This document shows, one piece after another, positions 44,684 through 52,957 of a stretch of DNA of 64,000 bases. Source of the stretch: Ga0077555 sp963761475. Lineage in GTDB: Bacteria > Pseudomonadota > Alphaproteobacteria > Rhizobiales > Hyphomicrobiaceae. Location: contig CAVXGT010000006.1 in NCBI GenBank assembly GCA_963761475.1, forward strand, positions 1 through 64,000, given 5' to 3'. The translations under genes were made by a program, and so were the position numbers. Every line of letters starts with the position of its first letter. The stretch's first letter is position 1. Below the pieces are notes generated by a model. The model worked only from the letters and a program-made list of their open reading frames with translations, was not told the origin of the DNA and ran no database searches.

Positions 44684-45761
44684 TTATTGCTTCTTGATCT
44701 TGAACTCTATGCGTCGGTTCTTGGCTCTGCCAACCGCGTCGCTGTTCGAGCCGACAGGACGCGTGGAGCCATAGCCGGCGGCACGGATCCGCGTCAGACT
44801 TACCCCCTGTCGAGAAAGAAAATCGGTGACCGACTTCGCACGCTCCTCGGACAGTCGTTGATTGTAGGATTGGTCGCCGACGTTGTCGGTATGCCCACCC
44901 ACATCGATTGTGATGGCGGGGCAGCGCTTGGCGACATCCGCAACACTTTTCAGGAGGGGCGCACTTTCCGGGGCGAGCACCGCACTTGCTGTCTCGAAAT
45001 AGATGGCGCCGGTTTCCGTGATCACATTCAGGCGCGTTTCGCAGGCCTCCTCCGAGATCGGAAGCACCGCCTGCCTAGCTCTCGTCGCCTCGCGGTCCGC
45101 CCGTGCCGTAGCAAGGGCCGGGGCCAACTTCCCCGTTCCGAATACCAGATCGAAGGTAATGGAAGCGGCCGTCGCGATCGGTGTTCCACTTTATTACCTC
45201 GACCAGCTTGGCAATATTCTTCGTCAGCCCGACGCTTTCAGCCGTCACGATAATCGGCTCGATAGTAGCTACTGAAACGGTTGTGTCGCTGATCCGTGTT
45301 ACCCAGACTTTAGTCTTTATCTCTCGAACCACACCACGCATGCTCAAAGTGATGACGAGTGTGTACTCAATGCGGGTGGCTGTCAGAAGCTCCTGTAGTC
45401 TCGATTGATCAATGTCCGCTTTGATCTCGGCAAAAGGGAACTTGTAGGTTTCGAACAGCAGAAAGCGCAGTCGCACATCGCGAACGTCGATACTGGAATT
45501 GATCGATGCCAGGTCGATCTTGACGGTGGCCTTGCCGCCTGGCCCAATCTCCCCTTCTACTGCATCGAATCGATACGTATCGAAAATCGCGTTGGCCTTG
45601 ACTGTCTGCATGTAAACATTGGACAGCCGGGGGTCTCACAACCAGCCGTTCTGGAAGAAATCCTGAGCCCGGACGGGTGCAGTGACGAGCGGCATGATGA
45701 CCAGCGCCATCAAAAGGCAGGCGCGAACAATGGAACTTTGCAACGAGAAGCACCTGTGCAT
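44684..45761 (-). CDS. YceI-like and OmpA-domain secreted protein, one frameshift and one in-frame stop
   Basis: From ATG 45761 there is a signal peptide (MHRCFSLQSSIVRACLLMAL, cleavage after PVRA). A YceI-like beta domain follows (FDTYRFDAVEGEIGPGGKAT and IDVRDVRLRFLLFETYKFP). After a frameshift near 45,175 (joining IKWNTPIATAASITFDLVFG) comes an OmpA C-terminal domain (IDVGGHTDNVGDQSYNQRLS, RAAGYGSTRPVGSNSDAVGR) that binds peptidoglycan. A TGA at 45636-45638 lies in frame between NGWL and DPRLSNVYM, where the YceI domain begins. Both lesions would need repair for a 350-residue protein. It follows the kinase-CxxCH gene on the same strand and probably shares its operon. Confidence 0.65.
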
Positions 45762-45796
45762 GATGCTCCGAGAGCGCTGCTGCGAAATTGGCAATT

Positions 45797-46650
45797 CTAT
45801 GTCCATCCCGCCTCCGCCCAAACCTTCAGCTTGGATTTGAACTCTCCTCCCAAGGGGTGCGGATGGCGCCCCAACTTTTCGGGGGCCTTCATATAAGTCT
45901 GACCCTGTTTGCAAAGCGCCTCCTTCGTCCACCTATGACACGACGAGCAGGACTGCTTCCATTGCGCCTCCGCGAGCCCTTCGATCGGTGAAAAAGCGGG
46001 CAAGCTGGCAACGAGTTCTTCTATGGAGCGCATTGGCGGCAGCGAAGGCGCGGCGACGGTGGCCGCTTTGTCGGGAGCGGTAACCTCGGACGCCACCGTT
46101 GGCGGCTCGGACGCAGGAGCAAGTTTGGTCGCTGACGCAGAAGGAGGGGCGCTCGTTTGCCCTGATGCCGGCCTCGGCACAACGGCTTTGCGGGTGTCGG
46201 ACCGTTCCGATTCGGTCGGTGGTTCGGTGGCAGGTATCGCGGCCGTGCCCGCGCCTGTCTCAACTCGCTCCGGGCCGCCTTTGACGTGCCTTCGCGGGTT
46301 GCCGTCCTAGTAGTTGTGGGAGTTTGCGATGTCTGGGTCTCGCCGCCCCGCGTGTCACTTGATGGTGCTTCGGGGACGCTGGCGACAACCGGGGCGGCTG
46401 CTGTGCGGGCCTCCCGCTCCCGCAACGGCTGACCTAGCGCGGCTGTTGGTGGCGTACTCTGCGGTTCGCGGACACTGCTTTGCCGGTCGGCGGGTTGCGC
46501 TGGATTTGGGGCGTCGGGCAGAGATGCGTCGGTCGCCAAGGGCTCGTGTTTGTGCAAGCTTGAGCGATACGCATAGCCGCCACCGGCGACAAGCAGTGCC
46601 ACCGCGAGGGCGCCGAGCGAGACCGCAGCGGAGGATGTAGCGATGCTCAC
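45797..46650 (-). CDS. membrane anchor, Pro/Ala-rich linker and CxxCH domain (continuation of the kinase), frameshifted
   Basis: The upper frame (46021-46650) begins with a membrane helix (AAVSLGALAVALLVAGGGYA), then a Pro/Ala/Thr-rich low-complexity region. Near 46,265 the frame must shift to 45797-46180 to keep going (SATKLAPASEPPTVASEVTA). The C-terminus has SIEELVASLPAFSPIEGLAE, then WKQSCSSCHRWTKEALCKQG and a closing HPHPLGGEFKSKLKVWAEAG. CSSCH is a CxxCH motif, the haem-c attachment signature, with an extra cysteine and an HPHP pair nearby that could also bind metal. The order suggests this is the extracytoplasmic part of the kinase encoded just upstream. Confidence 0.5.
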
Positions 46651-46731
46651 GATTTCCCGCGGCGGTCTTGGCTCTCGCTACCTCTGGTATCCGGGTCTCC
46701 CTAGAAGAAGCTGACGACACATTCTCCGGCG

Positions 46732-47664
46732 CTACGCCCTCGATTGGCGCTGTTGGAGAAGCTTTCTGGTCGCCCCATAGAGCACCTTACGCCACTCGCT
46801 GACGCTTTGCGGCCGCTCGCTCGGCCTAAGGCGCATTGCTTGATCGATGCCCTCAAGGAATTCCCGGACGATAGTCTTGCGGGTTCTCGACGGCCTCAGC
46901 GATCGGCAGCAGCTGATCGTCGATCTGCCGCTCAGGGGCCTCGCGCGGCATCTTCTCTGAGATTGCTTGGTAGGGTCGCGGCGAGGGCATAGATGTCGGA
47001 CCAGGGGCCTGGACTTGCCCGAGCTCGTATACTGCTCGGGGGGCGAAAAGCCGTTCTTGACGATCGCCGACATCATCTCGGATCGCTCAGCGACTGCCTG
47101 ACGAGCTGAGCCGAAGTCGATCAGGCAAGGGCTACCATCAGACCGGACGACGATATTATCCGGAGCGATGTCTCTATGCAGCATTCCCTGTGAGTGCACG
47201 TATTCCAGGGCATCAAGCAGCGGCTCGAGAATCGCGTCGATTTCGTCCTGAGTGGGGGGGCGTCCAAGTTCCGTGAGCCAATCCTTGAAGCTCGAGCCTT
47301 GCTCGTAGTCGAGCACCATATAGGCTGTGTTATTGGCTTCGAAGACATCGGTGACCGACACGACGCCCGGATGCGCACACTTGGCCAGTGAGCGCCCTTC
47401 ATCCAAAAACCGGTCGAGCGCCCAAGAGAAGGTCTTGCCGTCGGTTGACCGAACCTGGGACGTTGAACCTTCCCGATAGGCAAATTGACGAGGGAAGTGT
47501 TCCTTCAGTGCATAGAGCTTGTTGAGAGTTGCGTGACGGCAAAGATAGGTGATGCCGAAACCGCCAGCCGCAATGACGGATTCAATTCGATATCTCTCAA
47601 GCACCGTGCCACTTATCAGCGCAGTGAAGCCATCCCGATGGGCACTGTGAGGCGTCAGAGCCAT
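46732..47664 (-). CDS. Hanks-type serine/threonine protein kinase, frameshifted at the end
   Basis: The kinase domain runs from residue 20 to about 270. Motifs: glycine loop IAAGGFGITYLC, ATP lysine in LYALKEHFPRQF, catalytic loop MLHRDIAPDNIVV, LIDFGSARQAV (the DFG) and SPPEQYTSSG. Two compensating indels near 47,020 and 46,950 scramble one stretch; the other frames read QAISEKMPREAPERQIDDQL. After WRKVLYG the correct frame reads DQKASPTAPIEGVAPENVSS and leads towards a membrane helix at 46,640. The kinase therefore probably continues into the 45797-46650 part as one receptor-like protein with a cytoplasmic kinase. The ATG at 47664 opens the chain. Confidence 0.8.
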   Translation of the reverse strand: MALTPHSAHRDGFTALISGTVLERYRIESVIAAGGFGITYLCRHATLNKLYALKEHFPRQFAYREGSTSQVRSTDGKTFSWALDRFLDEGRSLAKCAHPGVVSVTDVFEANNTAYMVLDYEQGSSFKDWLTELGRPPTQDEIDAILEPLLDALEYVHSQGMLHRDIAPDNIVVRSDGSPCLIDFGSARQAVAERSEMMSAIVKNGFSPPEQYTSSGKSRPLVRHLCPRRDPTKQSQRRCRARPLSGRSTISCCRSLRPSRTRKTIVREFLEGIDQAMRLRPSERPQSVSEWRKVLYGATRKLLQQRQSRA

Positions 47665-48257
47665 GCGTTGAGCCCGATCAAATCGCTGGTTTCTCCCGAC
47701 AGGCCAACCGACACGGCCGCCTAAAGGCCACGCTAGCCGGGGTCGGCTAGCATGTCACCCGTCAACCTAACGGCGTTTACAGACAGATCAACGGATGAAG
47801 CTCCCCGTCGAGCGGCGAGCTATGCTCGAAAGTTGGTGACGAGTTGAAGGGATGAAGTTGGCGTATCGTGAGGGCGCTCGACGTCTCGACTCTTCTAGCG
47901 AAGGATTGATGCGCCGCAAGAAAATGCCCTCATCGCTCCTCGGGAGTGGCTCTGCTGTAACAGAGACCCAGCGATCGTTCTCTGTTCGCCACAGTGGCTC
48001 AGCGTCTGAGGTGGACTTGAATGTCTGCAAATTGGCCCGCTCCGACGTTGCGCTGCGCTGCGGCAAGTCGGCCGTCAGGTATGGCGTCGGCATGCGTTGG
48101 AGACCCTGACAACGGTAGAAATCGGGGCCACTCCGGATGGCGACTGAACGACAGTCACTTCTCCCCGTGACCCCACGCTGCCCATCCGCTTGGCGGCCTA
48201 AACCCGGCGGAGGTTCCACCCAACGAAGCGGGAAGACTGTCCGAACAACCGGGACCA
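47665..48257. other. no gene seen
   Basis: About 590 bases between the kinase start and the IS3 left end. It should contain the kinase promoter. Open frames on both strands (for example 47788-48327 minus) lack a domain, ribosome site or consistent coding character and look like decayed sequence. Confidence 0.35.
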
Positions 48258-48320
48258 TGATCCTCCCCCCTTGAAGTGGTCCGACCTGAGGTATGGCTTT
48301 CGAGCCGAAGGAGGACTGCA

Positions 48321-48593
48321 ATGGCAAAGAGACACAAGCCCGAGGAGATCGTCACGAAGCTTCGGCAGGTGGACGTTTTAGTAGCGCAAGGCAAGGCCGT
48401 CGCCGATGCGATCCGCTCGATCGGGGTCACCGAGGTGACTTACTATCGTTGGAAGAACGAGTGCGGCGGGTTGAAAACCGACCAGGTCAGGCGCCTCAAG
48501 GAGCTTGAGCAGGAGAATACCCGGCTGCGGAGAGCGGTGTCCGATCTGACGTTGGACAAGCTGATCCTGCAGGAGGCTGCCAAGGGAAACTGA
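48321..48593 (+). CDS. IS3-family transposase OrfA
   Basis: A 90-residue OrfA from ATG 48321 (GGAGGA upstream). Helix-turn-helix: KPEEIVTKLRQVDVLVAQGK and IGVTEVTYYRWKNECGGLKT. The leucine-rich coiled end (RLKELEQENTRLRRAVSDLT) is typical. The stop overlaps the orfB frame, which is normally reached by minus-one frameshifting near AAGGGAAAC to make the OrfAB transposase. Confidence 0.9.
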   Translation: MAKRHKPEEIVTKLRQVDVLVAQGKAVADAIRSIGVTEVTYYRWKNECGGLKTDQVRRLKELEQENTRLRRAVSDLTLDKLILQEAAKGN

Positions 48594-49504
48594 TAAGCCC
48601 CGCGCGTCGGCGTGCCACCATCGAGCACGTCCGACGCACACTTGCCGTCTCCGAGCGCCGGGCTTGCTAGGCGCTCGGCCAGCACCGTTCGACACAGCGC
48701 AAGACACCAAGGGGACGCGACGACGAGGCTGCACTAACGGCCGACATTGTCGCTCTCGCCCAGCAATACGGCCGCTACGGCTATCGCAGAAACGCGGAGC
48801 TGCTGCGGGCTTGGCCCGGCTGGGTGGTCAACGACAAGCGTGTCGAACGTATCTGGCGGCAAGAGGGGCTGAAGGTGCCAGCGAAACAACCCAAGCGTGG
48901 CCGGTTATGGCTGGCCGACGGCTCGTGCGTGCGGTTGCGGGCCGAACACCGTGACCACGTGTGGTCCTACGACTTCGTGGAAGATCGCACGCACGATGGT
49001 CGGAAATACCGCATGCTCAACGTGGTCGACGAGTTCACCCACGAATGCTTGGCGATCCGCGTGTCGCGACGCCTGAAGTCGACCGACGTCATCGACGTTC
49101 TGTCGGACCTCTTCATCCTACGCGGTGTGCCGGGACACATTCGTTCAGACAATGGCCCAGAGTTCATCGCCAAGTCGGTGCGGGCGTGGATCACGGCGGT
49201 CGGGGCCAAGACCGCCTACATCGCGCCGGGTAGTCCGTGGGAGAATGGCTATGTCGAGAGCTTCAACGCCCGGATGCGTGATCAGTTGCTGAATGGCGAA
49301 ATCTTCTACTCGTTGAAGGAGGCGCAAATCATCATTGAGAGCTGGCGATGCCATTATAATACCATCCGACCGCACGCATCGCTGGGCTATCGGGCACCCG
49401 CCCCCGAAGTGTTCGTGCCCGGCCTCGCCGCGTGGCCGCCTGCGCTACACGTAGGGGCTCCGGCAGCAACGCTCGGTCTGGCAAAAAGACCACCCATGAA
49501 CTAG
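48587..49504 (+). CDS. IS3-family transposase OrfB, interrupted by an in-frame TAG
   Basis: The frame begins LISPARRRATIEHVRRTLAV and carries the rve/DDE integrase core. Aspartates are in DHVWSYDFVEDRTHDGRKYR and HIRSDNGPEFIAKSVRAW, and the glutamate in PWENGYVESFNARMRDQLL. The end is HYNTIRPHASLGYRAPAPEV. A TAG at 48668-48670 replaces the residue after RRAC, normally an arginine, and splits the protein, so the 3' part could restart only at 48824. The element is probably inactive unless readthrough or a sequence error explains the stop. Confidence 0.85.
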
Positions 49505-49569
49505 CATTCCACCCGGACCACTCGGTGGGGGCTGGTCATTTCCCGGCCACACCCGGCAACGCTGCCGGA

Positions 49570-49866
49570 CTAGACGTGCTCACCGTCCTTTCGACGACCC
49601 AAATGCGAAGGGAACACCTCCGGATTTGTTGCGGCAGTCGTGTAAGTCGCCACGGTGATCGCAGCCGCTCCAATTAGAAAAGCGTGCCCCACCAAGCTTA
49701 CTCCGAGGATGGTGTAACTTCCGAGTGCCAACGAAAACGCACTCGCCCACATCCAAGCCAATATTTGCAAAATCATATGCCGGGTGGGTACGTCAGGAAT
49801 ATGCCGTAGCGGGCTTACCTCATGATCGAATACATAGCGCCATGCGCGAAAGATGAACTGTCTCAT
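49570..49866 (-). CDS. small two-helix membrane protein
   Basis: A 98-residue protein whose ATG 49866 has an excellent ribosome site (GGAGGAATTGCG before it). It starts MRQFIFRAWRYVFDHEVSPL, has a short loop with HIPDVPTRHMILQ, and two membrane helices (ILAWMWASAFSLALGSYTIL and VSLVGHAFLIGAAAITVAT). The family is unknown to me. It lies between the IS3 element and the fasciclin gene on the same strand as fasciclin, but a terminator separates them, so it is transcribed separately. The C-terminus may have been altered by the nearby IS end. Confidence 0.6.
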   Translation of the reverse strand: MRQFIFRAWRYVFDHEVSPLRHIPDVPTRHMILQILAWMWASAFSLALGSYTILGVSLVGHAFLIGAAAITVATYTTAATNPEVFPSHLGRRKDGEHV

Positions 49867-49946
49867 CGCAATTCCTCCACCTTGCTGCGAAGCAGCGTCT
49901 GCCTACTTCATTCGCTTACGTAACATTCACTGCAGTCCGCCAGGAC

Positions 49947-49974
49947 CGCCCGGCCAGTCGGTACTGGCCGGGCG
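49947..49974 (-). terminator. terminator hairpin after the fasciclin gene
   Basis: CGCCCGGCCAG and CTGGCCGGGCG are perfect 11-base inverted arms with a six-base loop. They start 24 bases past the fasciclin stop on the minus strand. The stem is very stable. The U-tract is poor, but the position is convincing. Confidence 0.75.
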
Positions 49975-49997
49975 TCGATGTTATGCAATCAATGTGA

Positions 49998-50480
49998 TTA
50001 CGACTTCGGCATTACCACAGTGTCGATGATGTGGATGACGCCGTTAGAGGTCTCAACGTCCGCTGTCGTGACAGTGGCATTGTCAACCATCACACCAGTC
50101 GTAGCATTGACCGACAAGTCCGAGCCCTCAACCGTCTTGACCTCAGCCGTCTTGCCGGAGATGTCCGCGGCCATGATCTTGCCGGGCACGACGTGGTACG
50201 TGAGGATCTTGACGAGTTGGGCCTTGTTCTCCGGCTTCAACAAATTGGCGACGGTGCCCTCAGGTAGTTTGGCAAATGCTTCATCAGTGGGAGCAAATAC
50301 GGTGAATGGGCCTGCACCTTTCAGGGTATCGACGAGACCGGCGGCCTTCACCGCAGCGACGAGCGTGGTAAACTTGCCTGCCCCGGCAGCAGTGTCCACG
50401 ATGTCCTTTGATCCAGCTTGCGCCGAAGCCAACGGTAGCGCCATCACGACGGCCAGCGCCGCCATCTTCAGAAAGCTCAT
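49998..50480 (-). CDS. secreted fasciclin-domain (FAS1) protein
   Basis: From ATG 50480, the protein has 160 residues. ATG 50486 overlaps the ribosome site AAGGGAA and is less likely. A signal peptide (FLKMAALAVVMALPLASAQA) is followed by one complete FAS1 domain: KFTTLVAAVKAAGLVDTLKG, GPFTVFAPTDEAFAKLPEGT, KILTYHVVPGKIMAADISGK and the final SNGVIHIIDTVVMPKS. FAS1 domains promote adhesion and are frequent in symbiotic and soil alphaproteobacteria. The gene is followed by a strong terminator. It is intact and probably cargo of the island. Confidence 0.93.
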   Translation of the reverse strand: MSFLKMAALAVVMALPLASAQAGSKDIVDTAAGAGKFTTLVAAVKAAGLVDTLKGAGPFTVFAPTDEAFAKLPEGTVANLLKPENKAQLVKILTYHVVPGKIMAADISGKTAEVKTVEGSDLSVNATTGVMVDNATVTTADVETSNGVIHIIDTVVMPKS

Positions 50481-50756
50481 GATCATTTCCCTTTGACAAC
50501 TAGTTCATCCGCACGTCACCGACTGCTGCCATGCGACGTGAACTCAAGCCGGTCCGTTTCGAACCGACATAAGGGAGGACGGCTGGGCCACGTGATCGGA
50601 TCAGCCCGAAATGATCACGAAAAGTTTGGCAGGCTTGATGAGCAATCGCGTTTCAGACGGCTGCCGGAATAGCAATGACGGTTCTCTGCGCTGGTCAACC
50701 CGCAGATCACAATCAACGCAAACTCTCCGACAGCATCGCTTTCGTTGCAGTTACTG

Positions 50757-50837
50757 TCATAGCGAGCCGAGCGTAGCCGCGCCGATCATGGTGGCTGCGA
50801 GAACAAAACCGACGAGTGAGAAAAGACTAAGTGTCAT
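50757..50837 (-). CDS. 26-residue single-helix membrane peptide
   Basis: ATG 50837 is preceded by GGAGGT at five bases, an ideal ribosome site. The product starts MTLSLFSLVGFVLAAT, is almost entirely one hydrophobic helix, and ends with TGA at 50757-50759. The peptide is too short for ordinary gene finders. It lies between the fasciclin gene and the repeat protein. A small membrane regulator or subunit is possible, but no partner is evident. Flanking stretches 50,487-50,756 and 50,838-51,079 show no other gene. Confidence 0.5.
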   Translation of the reverse strand: MTLSLFSLVGFVLAATMIGAATLGSL

Positions 50838-51079
50838 AAGGGACCTCCAACTTGAATTTGTTAGAGTAACGTTGCTCAAGTGCGATCGGTTTTCTTGAAT
50901 GTCGTGTGATGGTTACGAAATCGGTTCCGTGCATAACACCTTCTCACGGTTCTGTGAGAACCCATGGCAGAACGTCTGACGGGTAACTAGCTGACGATTG
51001 TCAAGCCCAACCGGGGCAATAGAGAACGACCCGGACGGCAAGAGATGAACAACGAACCAGAACTGATCGGAGCCATGCT

Positions 51080-51346
51080 ATGAAGACCATCGCCGCATCT
51101 CTCATCGCCCTCGGCCTCGTTGCCAGCGCAGCCAACGCGCGCACGGCAGACGTATTCGGCCAGATCAACGTCACGGCGCCCAACAGTGTCTTCACCGACA
51201 CCTCAGCGACTGCACCACGCACCTCCTTCGCCGACATCGCCGCCACCGCACCGCGCGGCCTGTTCGAGAGCCTAGACGACACGGCACCTCGTGCGAACTT
51301 CGATGATATCAATGACAGTGCGCCCCGCAGCCTCATCGGCGAGTGA
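51080..51346 (+). CDS. secreted protein made of five 12-residue TAPR repeats
   Basis: An 88-residue protein from ATG 51080. A signal peptide (MKTIAASLIALGLVASAANA) is followed by a short linker and then five contiguous repeats of exactly 12 residues: INVTAPNSVFTD, TSATAPRTSFAD, IAATAPRGLFES, LDDTAPRANFDD and INDSAPRSLIGE. The pattern is x-x-x-T-A-P-R-x-x-F-x-D, with acidic ends and aromatic positions. Repeat identity is low at DNA level, so the pattern is kept by selection and is not a recent expansion. I do not know the family. Periodicity suggests a solenoid or a binding surface displayed in the periplasm or outside the cell. Confidence 0.7.
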   Translation: MKTIAASLIALGLVASAANARTADVFGQINVTAPNSVFTDTSATAPRTSFADIAATAPRGLFESLDDTAPRANFDDINDSAPRSLIGE

Positions 51347-51443
51347 TCTCGCATTCGACTTTGTTGGTATCGTTACCAATGGCCCACCTTCTCGACAGCG
51401 TTGTTGCCGAGAAGGTGGGCGTTGCGGTTTCAGGGCCCACTGA

Positions 51444-51553
51444 GTGTTCGTGCCCCGGTCTCGTCGCTTGGCTACCTGCGTTACACGTAGGGCTCCAGCA
51501 GCCACGCTCAGCCCGGGAAGACGACCACCCATGAACTAAGGTTCGTCCGGGTC
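51444..51553 (+). repeat. second fossil of the IS3 right end
   Basis: Matches the last part of IS3 orfB and its right end (49409-49530). Shared pieces include GTGTTCGTGCCC, CTACACGTAGGG-like and ACCACCCATGAACTA, with scattered changes. Only the 3' end of the former element remains. The bases 51,347-51,647 around it hold no gene. Confidence 0.65.
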
Positions 51554-51647
51554 ATGCCTAGAGACCTGTTATGCCATTGCGGTAAGCTGGCCGGACTACG
51601 TGGTAGTGACAGCCTAGGAGGATGGCATCCACAACAACCTTGATCGA

Positions 51648-51890
51648 TTGATGATCACCAACGCGCAGATGACGCGATGGCACCACACCGCAGCGCGTCT
51701 TGGTGATGGCGGATTGGAGCTGCGTAGCGAGTTGGAGAACCTGGCCCGCGACCCAACCCGCCACATGCTGCTGCTTGCCGCGAACGCGGCCCGTCATGCG
51801 GGGCGGCTATCGGTCGGCGTCCGGGCCGAACTCGCCGACGCCGTTGCGACGGAGCTGGAGGAAGCGGCCGAGGGCAACCCGAGTGTCTGA
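51648..51890 (+). CDS. small hypothetical protein
   Basis: Starting at TTG 51648 or ATG 51651 this gives about 80 residues: MITNAQMTRWHHTAARLGDG, then helical ARDPTRHMLLLAANAARHAG and RLSVGVRAELADAVATELEE. It is amphipathic and helical with no recognised domain. The stop (TGA at 51888) overlaps the GTG start of the next gene, which supports both as real and translationally coupled. Confidence 0.5.
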   Translation: MMITNAQMTRWHHTAARLGDGGLELRSELENLARDPTRHMLLLAANAARHAGRLSVGVRAELADAVATELEEAAEGNPSV

Positions 51891-52173
51891 TGCGAAGCCT
51901 CGCAGCACCTATGAAGGCCCACCGGCGACGCTTGCCGATCATGCCGCCCAGGGTCTCCGCTTAAAGCCGAGGTGCCGCCGCTGTTGGCATGAGGGCATGG
52001 CGATGACGCCCCAGGAACTCGCCGAGCGCTACCATGTGCCCATGACGACCTCACACCCCGCAATTGAGAAGCGCCTTGTCTGTGTCGAGTGTGGGGAGCG
52101 GGCAGGGTACCTGCAGATCGAGAACCCAGCCGTGACGGGGCGGGGGCAAGAGAAAGACGCGCCGCCGAGATAA
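51883..52173 (+). CDS. small zinc-ribbon-like protein
   Basis: From GTG 51883 the protein has 96 residues. Two cysteine pairs (LKPRCRRCWHEGMA and RLVCVECGERAGYL), about 37 residues apart, would form a zinc ribbon, with a helical AMTPQELAERYHVPMTT between. Coupled translation with the preceding gene is indicated by their overlap. The function is unknown; nucleic-acid binding is possible. Confidence 0.5.
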   Translation: MSDAKPRSTYEGPPATLADHAAQGLRLKPRCRRCWHEGMAMTPQELAERYHVPMTTSHPAIEKRLVCVECGERAGYLQIENPAVTGRGQEKDAPPR

Positions 52174-52340
52174 CGCCTCGCCTCAAGCAACGCGCCGCAG
52201 TCTGTGGCTCAATGAGCGCGTTGGCCCAACAGCACCGGACCCGGAGCCCTGAAGCGCAACTTGGCCCAACTAGACAAGCCGACACGATACGAGCATCCCG
52301 CGCGCTAGATGCCGCTTGGCTGAGTGAGGGCATTGCGCAG

Positions 52341-52571
52341 TTATTCAGTCTCCGGCTTTTTGTCGGGGCGCCTCACGATCCGGACCTCCCGGAACTCCGA
52401 CTCGAGCGCCTCCTCGAGGTCGATAAGGTCCTTCGGTAGCGGCATGCCGAATGCCCTAAGCTCTTGCAGCTTGGCGTGAACCTGCTGTGCGAGCTCATGC
52501 TTGTCGGCGGGCTCATTCTGCATTTCGGTGAGCAGGATGCCGATCTCTGCCTTGAGCCGTTCGAACGCCAT
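52341..52571 (-). CDS. small hypothetical helical protein
   Basis: A 76-residue protein with an excellent ribosome site (AGGAGGAGTTAC before ATG 52571). The sequence MAFERLKAEIGILLTEMQNE, then DKHELAQQVHAKLQELRAFG and LPKDLIDLEEALESEFREVR is highly charged and helical. It ends RPDKKPETE. Short proteins of this kind are common near integrases in rhizobial islands. I cannot name a family. The following 52,572-52,957 stretch shows no gene. Confidence 0.6.
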   Translation of the reverse strand: MAFERLKAEIGILLTEMQNEPADKHELAQQVHAKLQELRAFGMPLPKDLIDLEEALESEFREVRIVRRPDKKPETE

Positions 52572-52957
52572 GTAACTCCTCCTCTCGGCAGCTTATCCTT
52601 GACACTAGGCATCCGGTTGCCCTGACCCTTGTAGCCCGGCGGTTCCAACAGTTGGTCTAGGGGGGCGGATAACGTAGCAGAATTATGAGGTGAGCCCACC
52701 CGGACGCTGGTAGGTCTTGAATCGCTTTCGGTCATGCCAAGGGATTAACCGCCAACGGAGCGCCAGAGAAACCATCCCTTCCAGCCGGGGTGTGCGACGG
52801 GCGCATGTCTGCCAACTCCTTTCGAGACCGTATCGGGGCTGCTGCGGAAGCTGGCGCGGCAGAGCGCGCGAAGCTCATAGAGGTGCTTTATGCGTGAGGC
52901 GGTGTTCGCCCGGCTCAAATTGAGCAGCTCCCAGTTCGTCTCACGAGCATGATGTTT

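Larger units (their letters stand above)
48258..49538 (+). mobile_element. IS3-family insertion sequence
   Basis: A 1.28-kb element with orfA and orfB. Its ends match as imperfect inverted repeats: TGATCCTCCCCCC followed by GTGGTCCG at the left, and TGACCAGCCCCCACCGAGTG read inward on the other strand at the right. No target duplication was found, so ends may be a few bases off. Two other partial copies of the right end exist in the island at 38983 and 51444. Confidence 0.8.

Noticed and set aside
47788..48327. Minus-strand frame before IS3, considered as a gene
   Set aside because: It runs into the IS3 left end, has no domain, and its composition looks like non-coding sequence.
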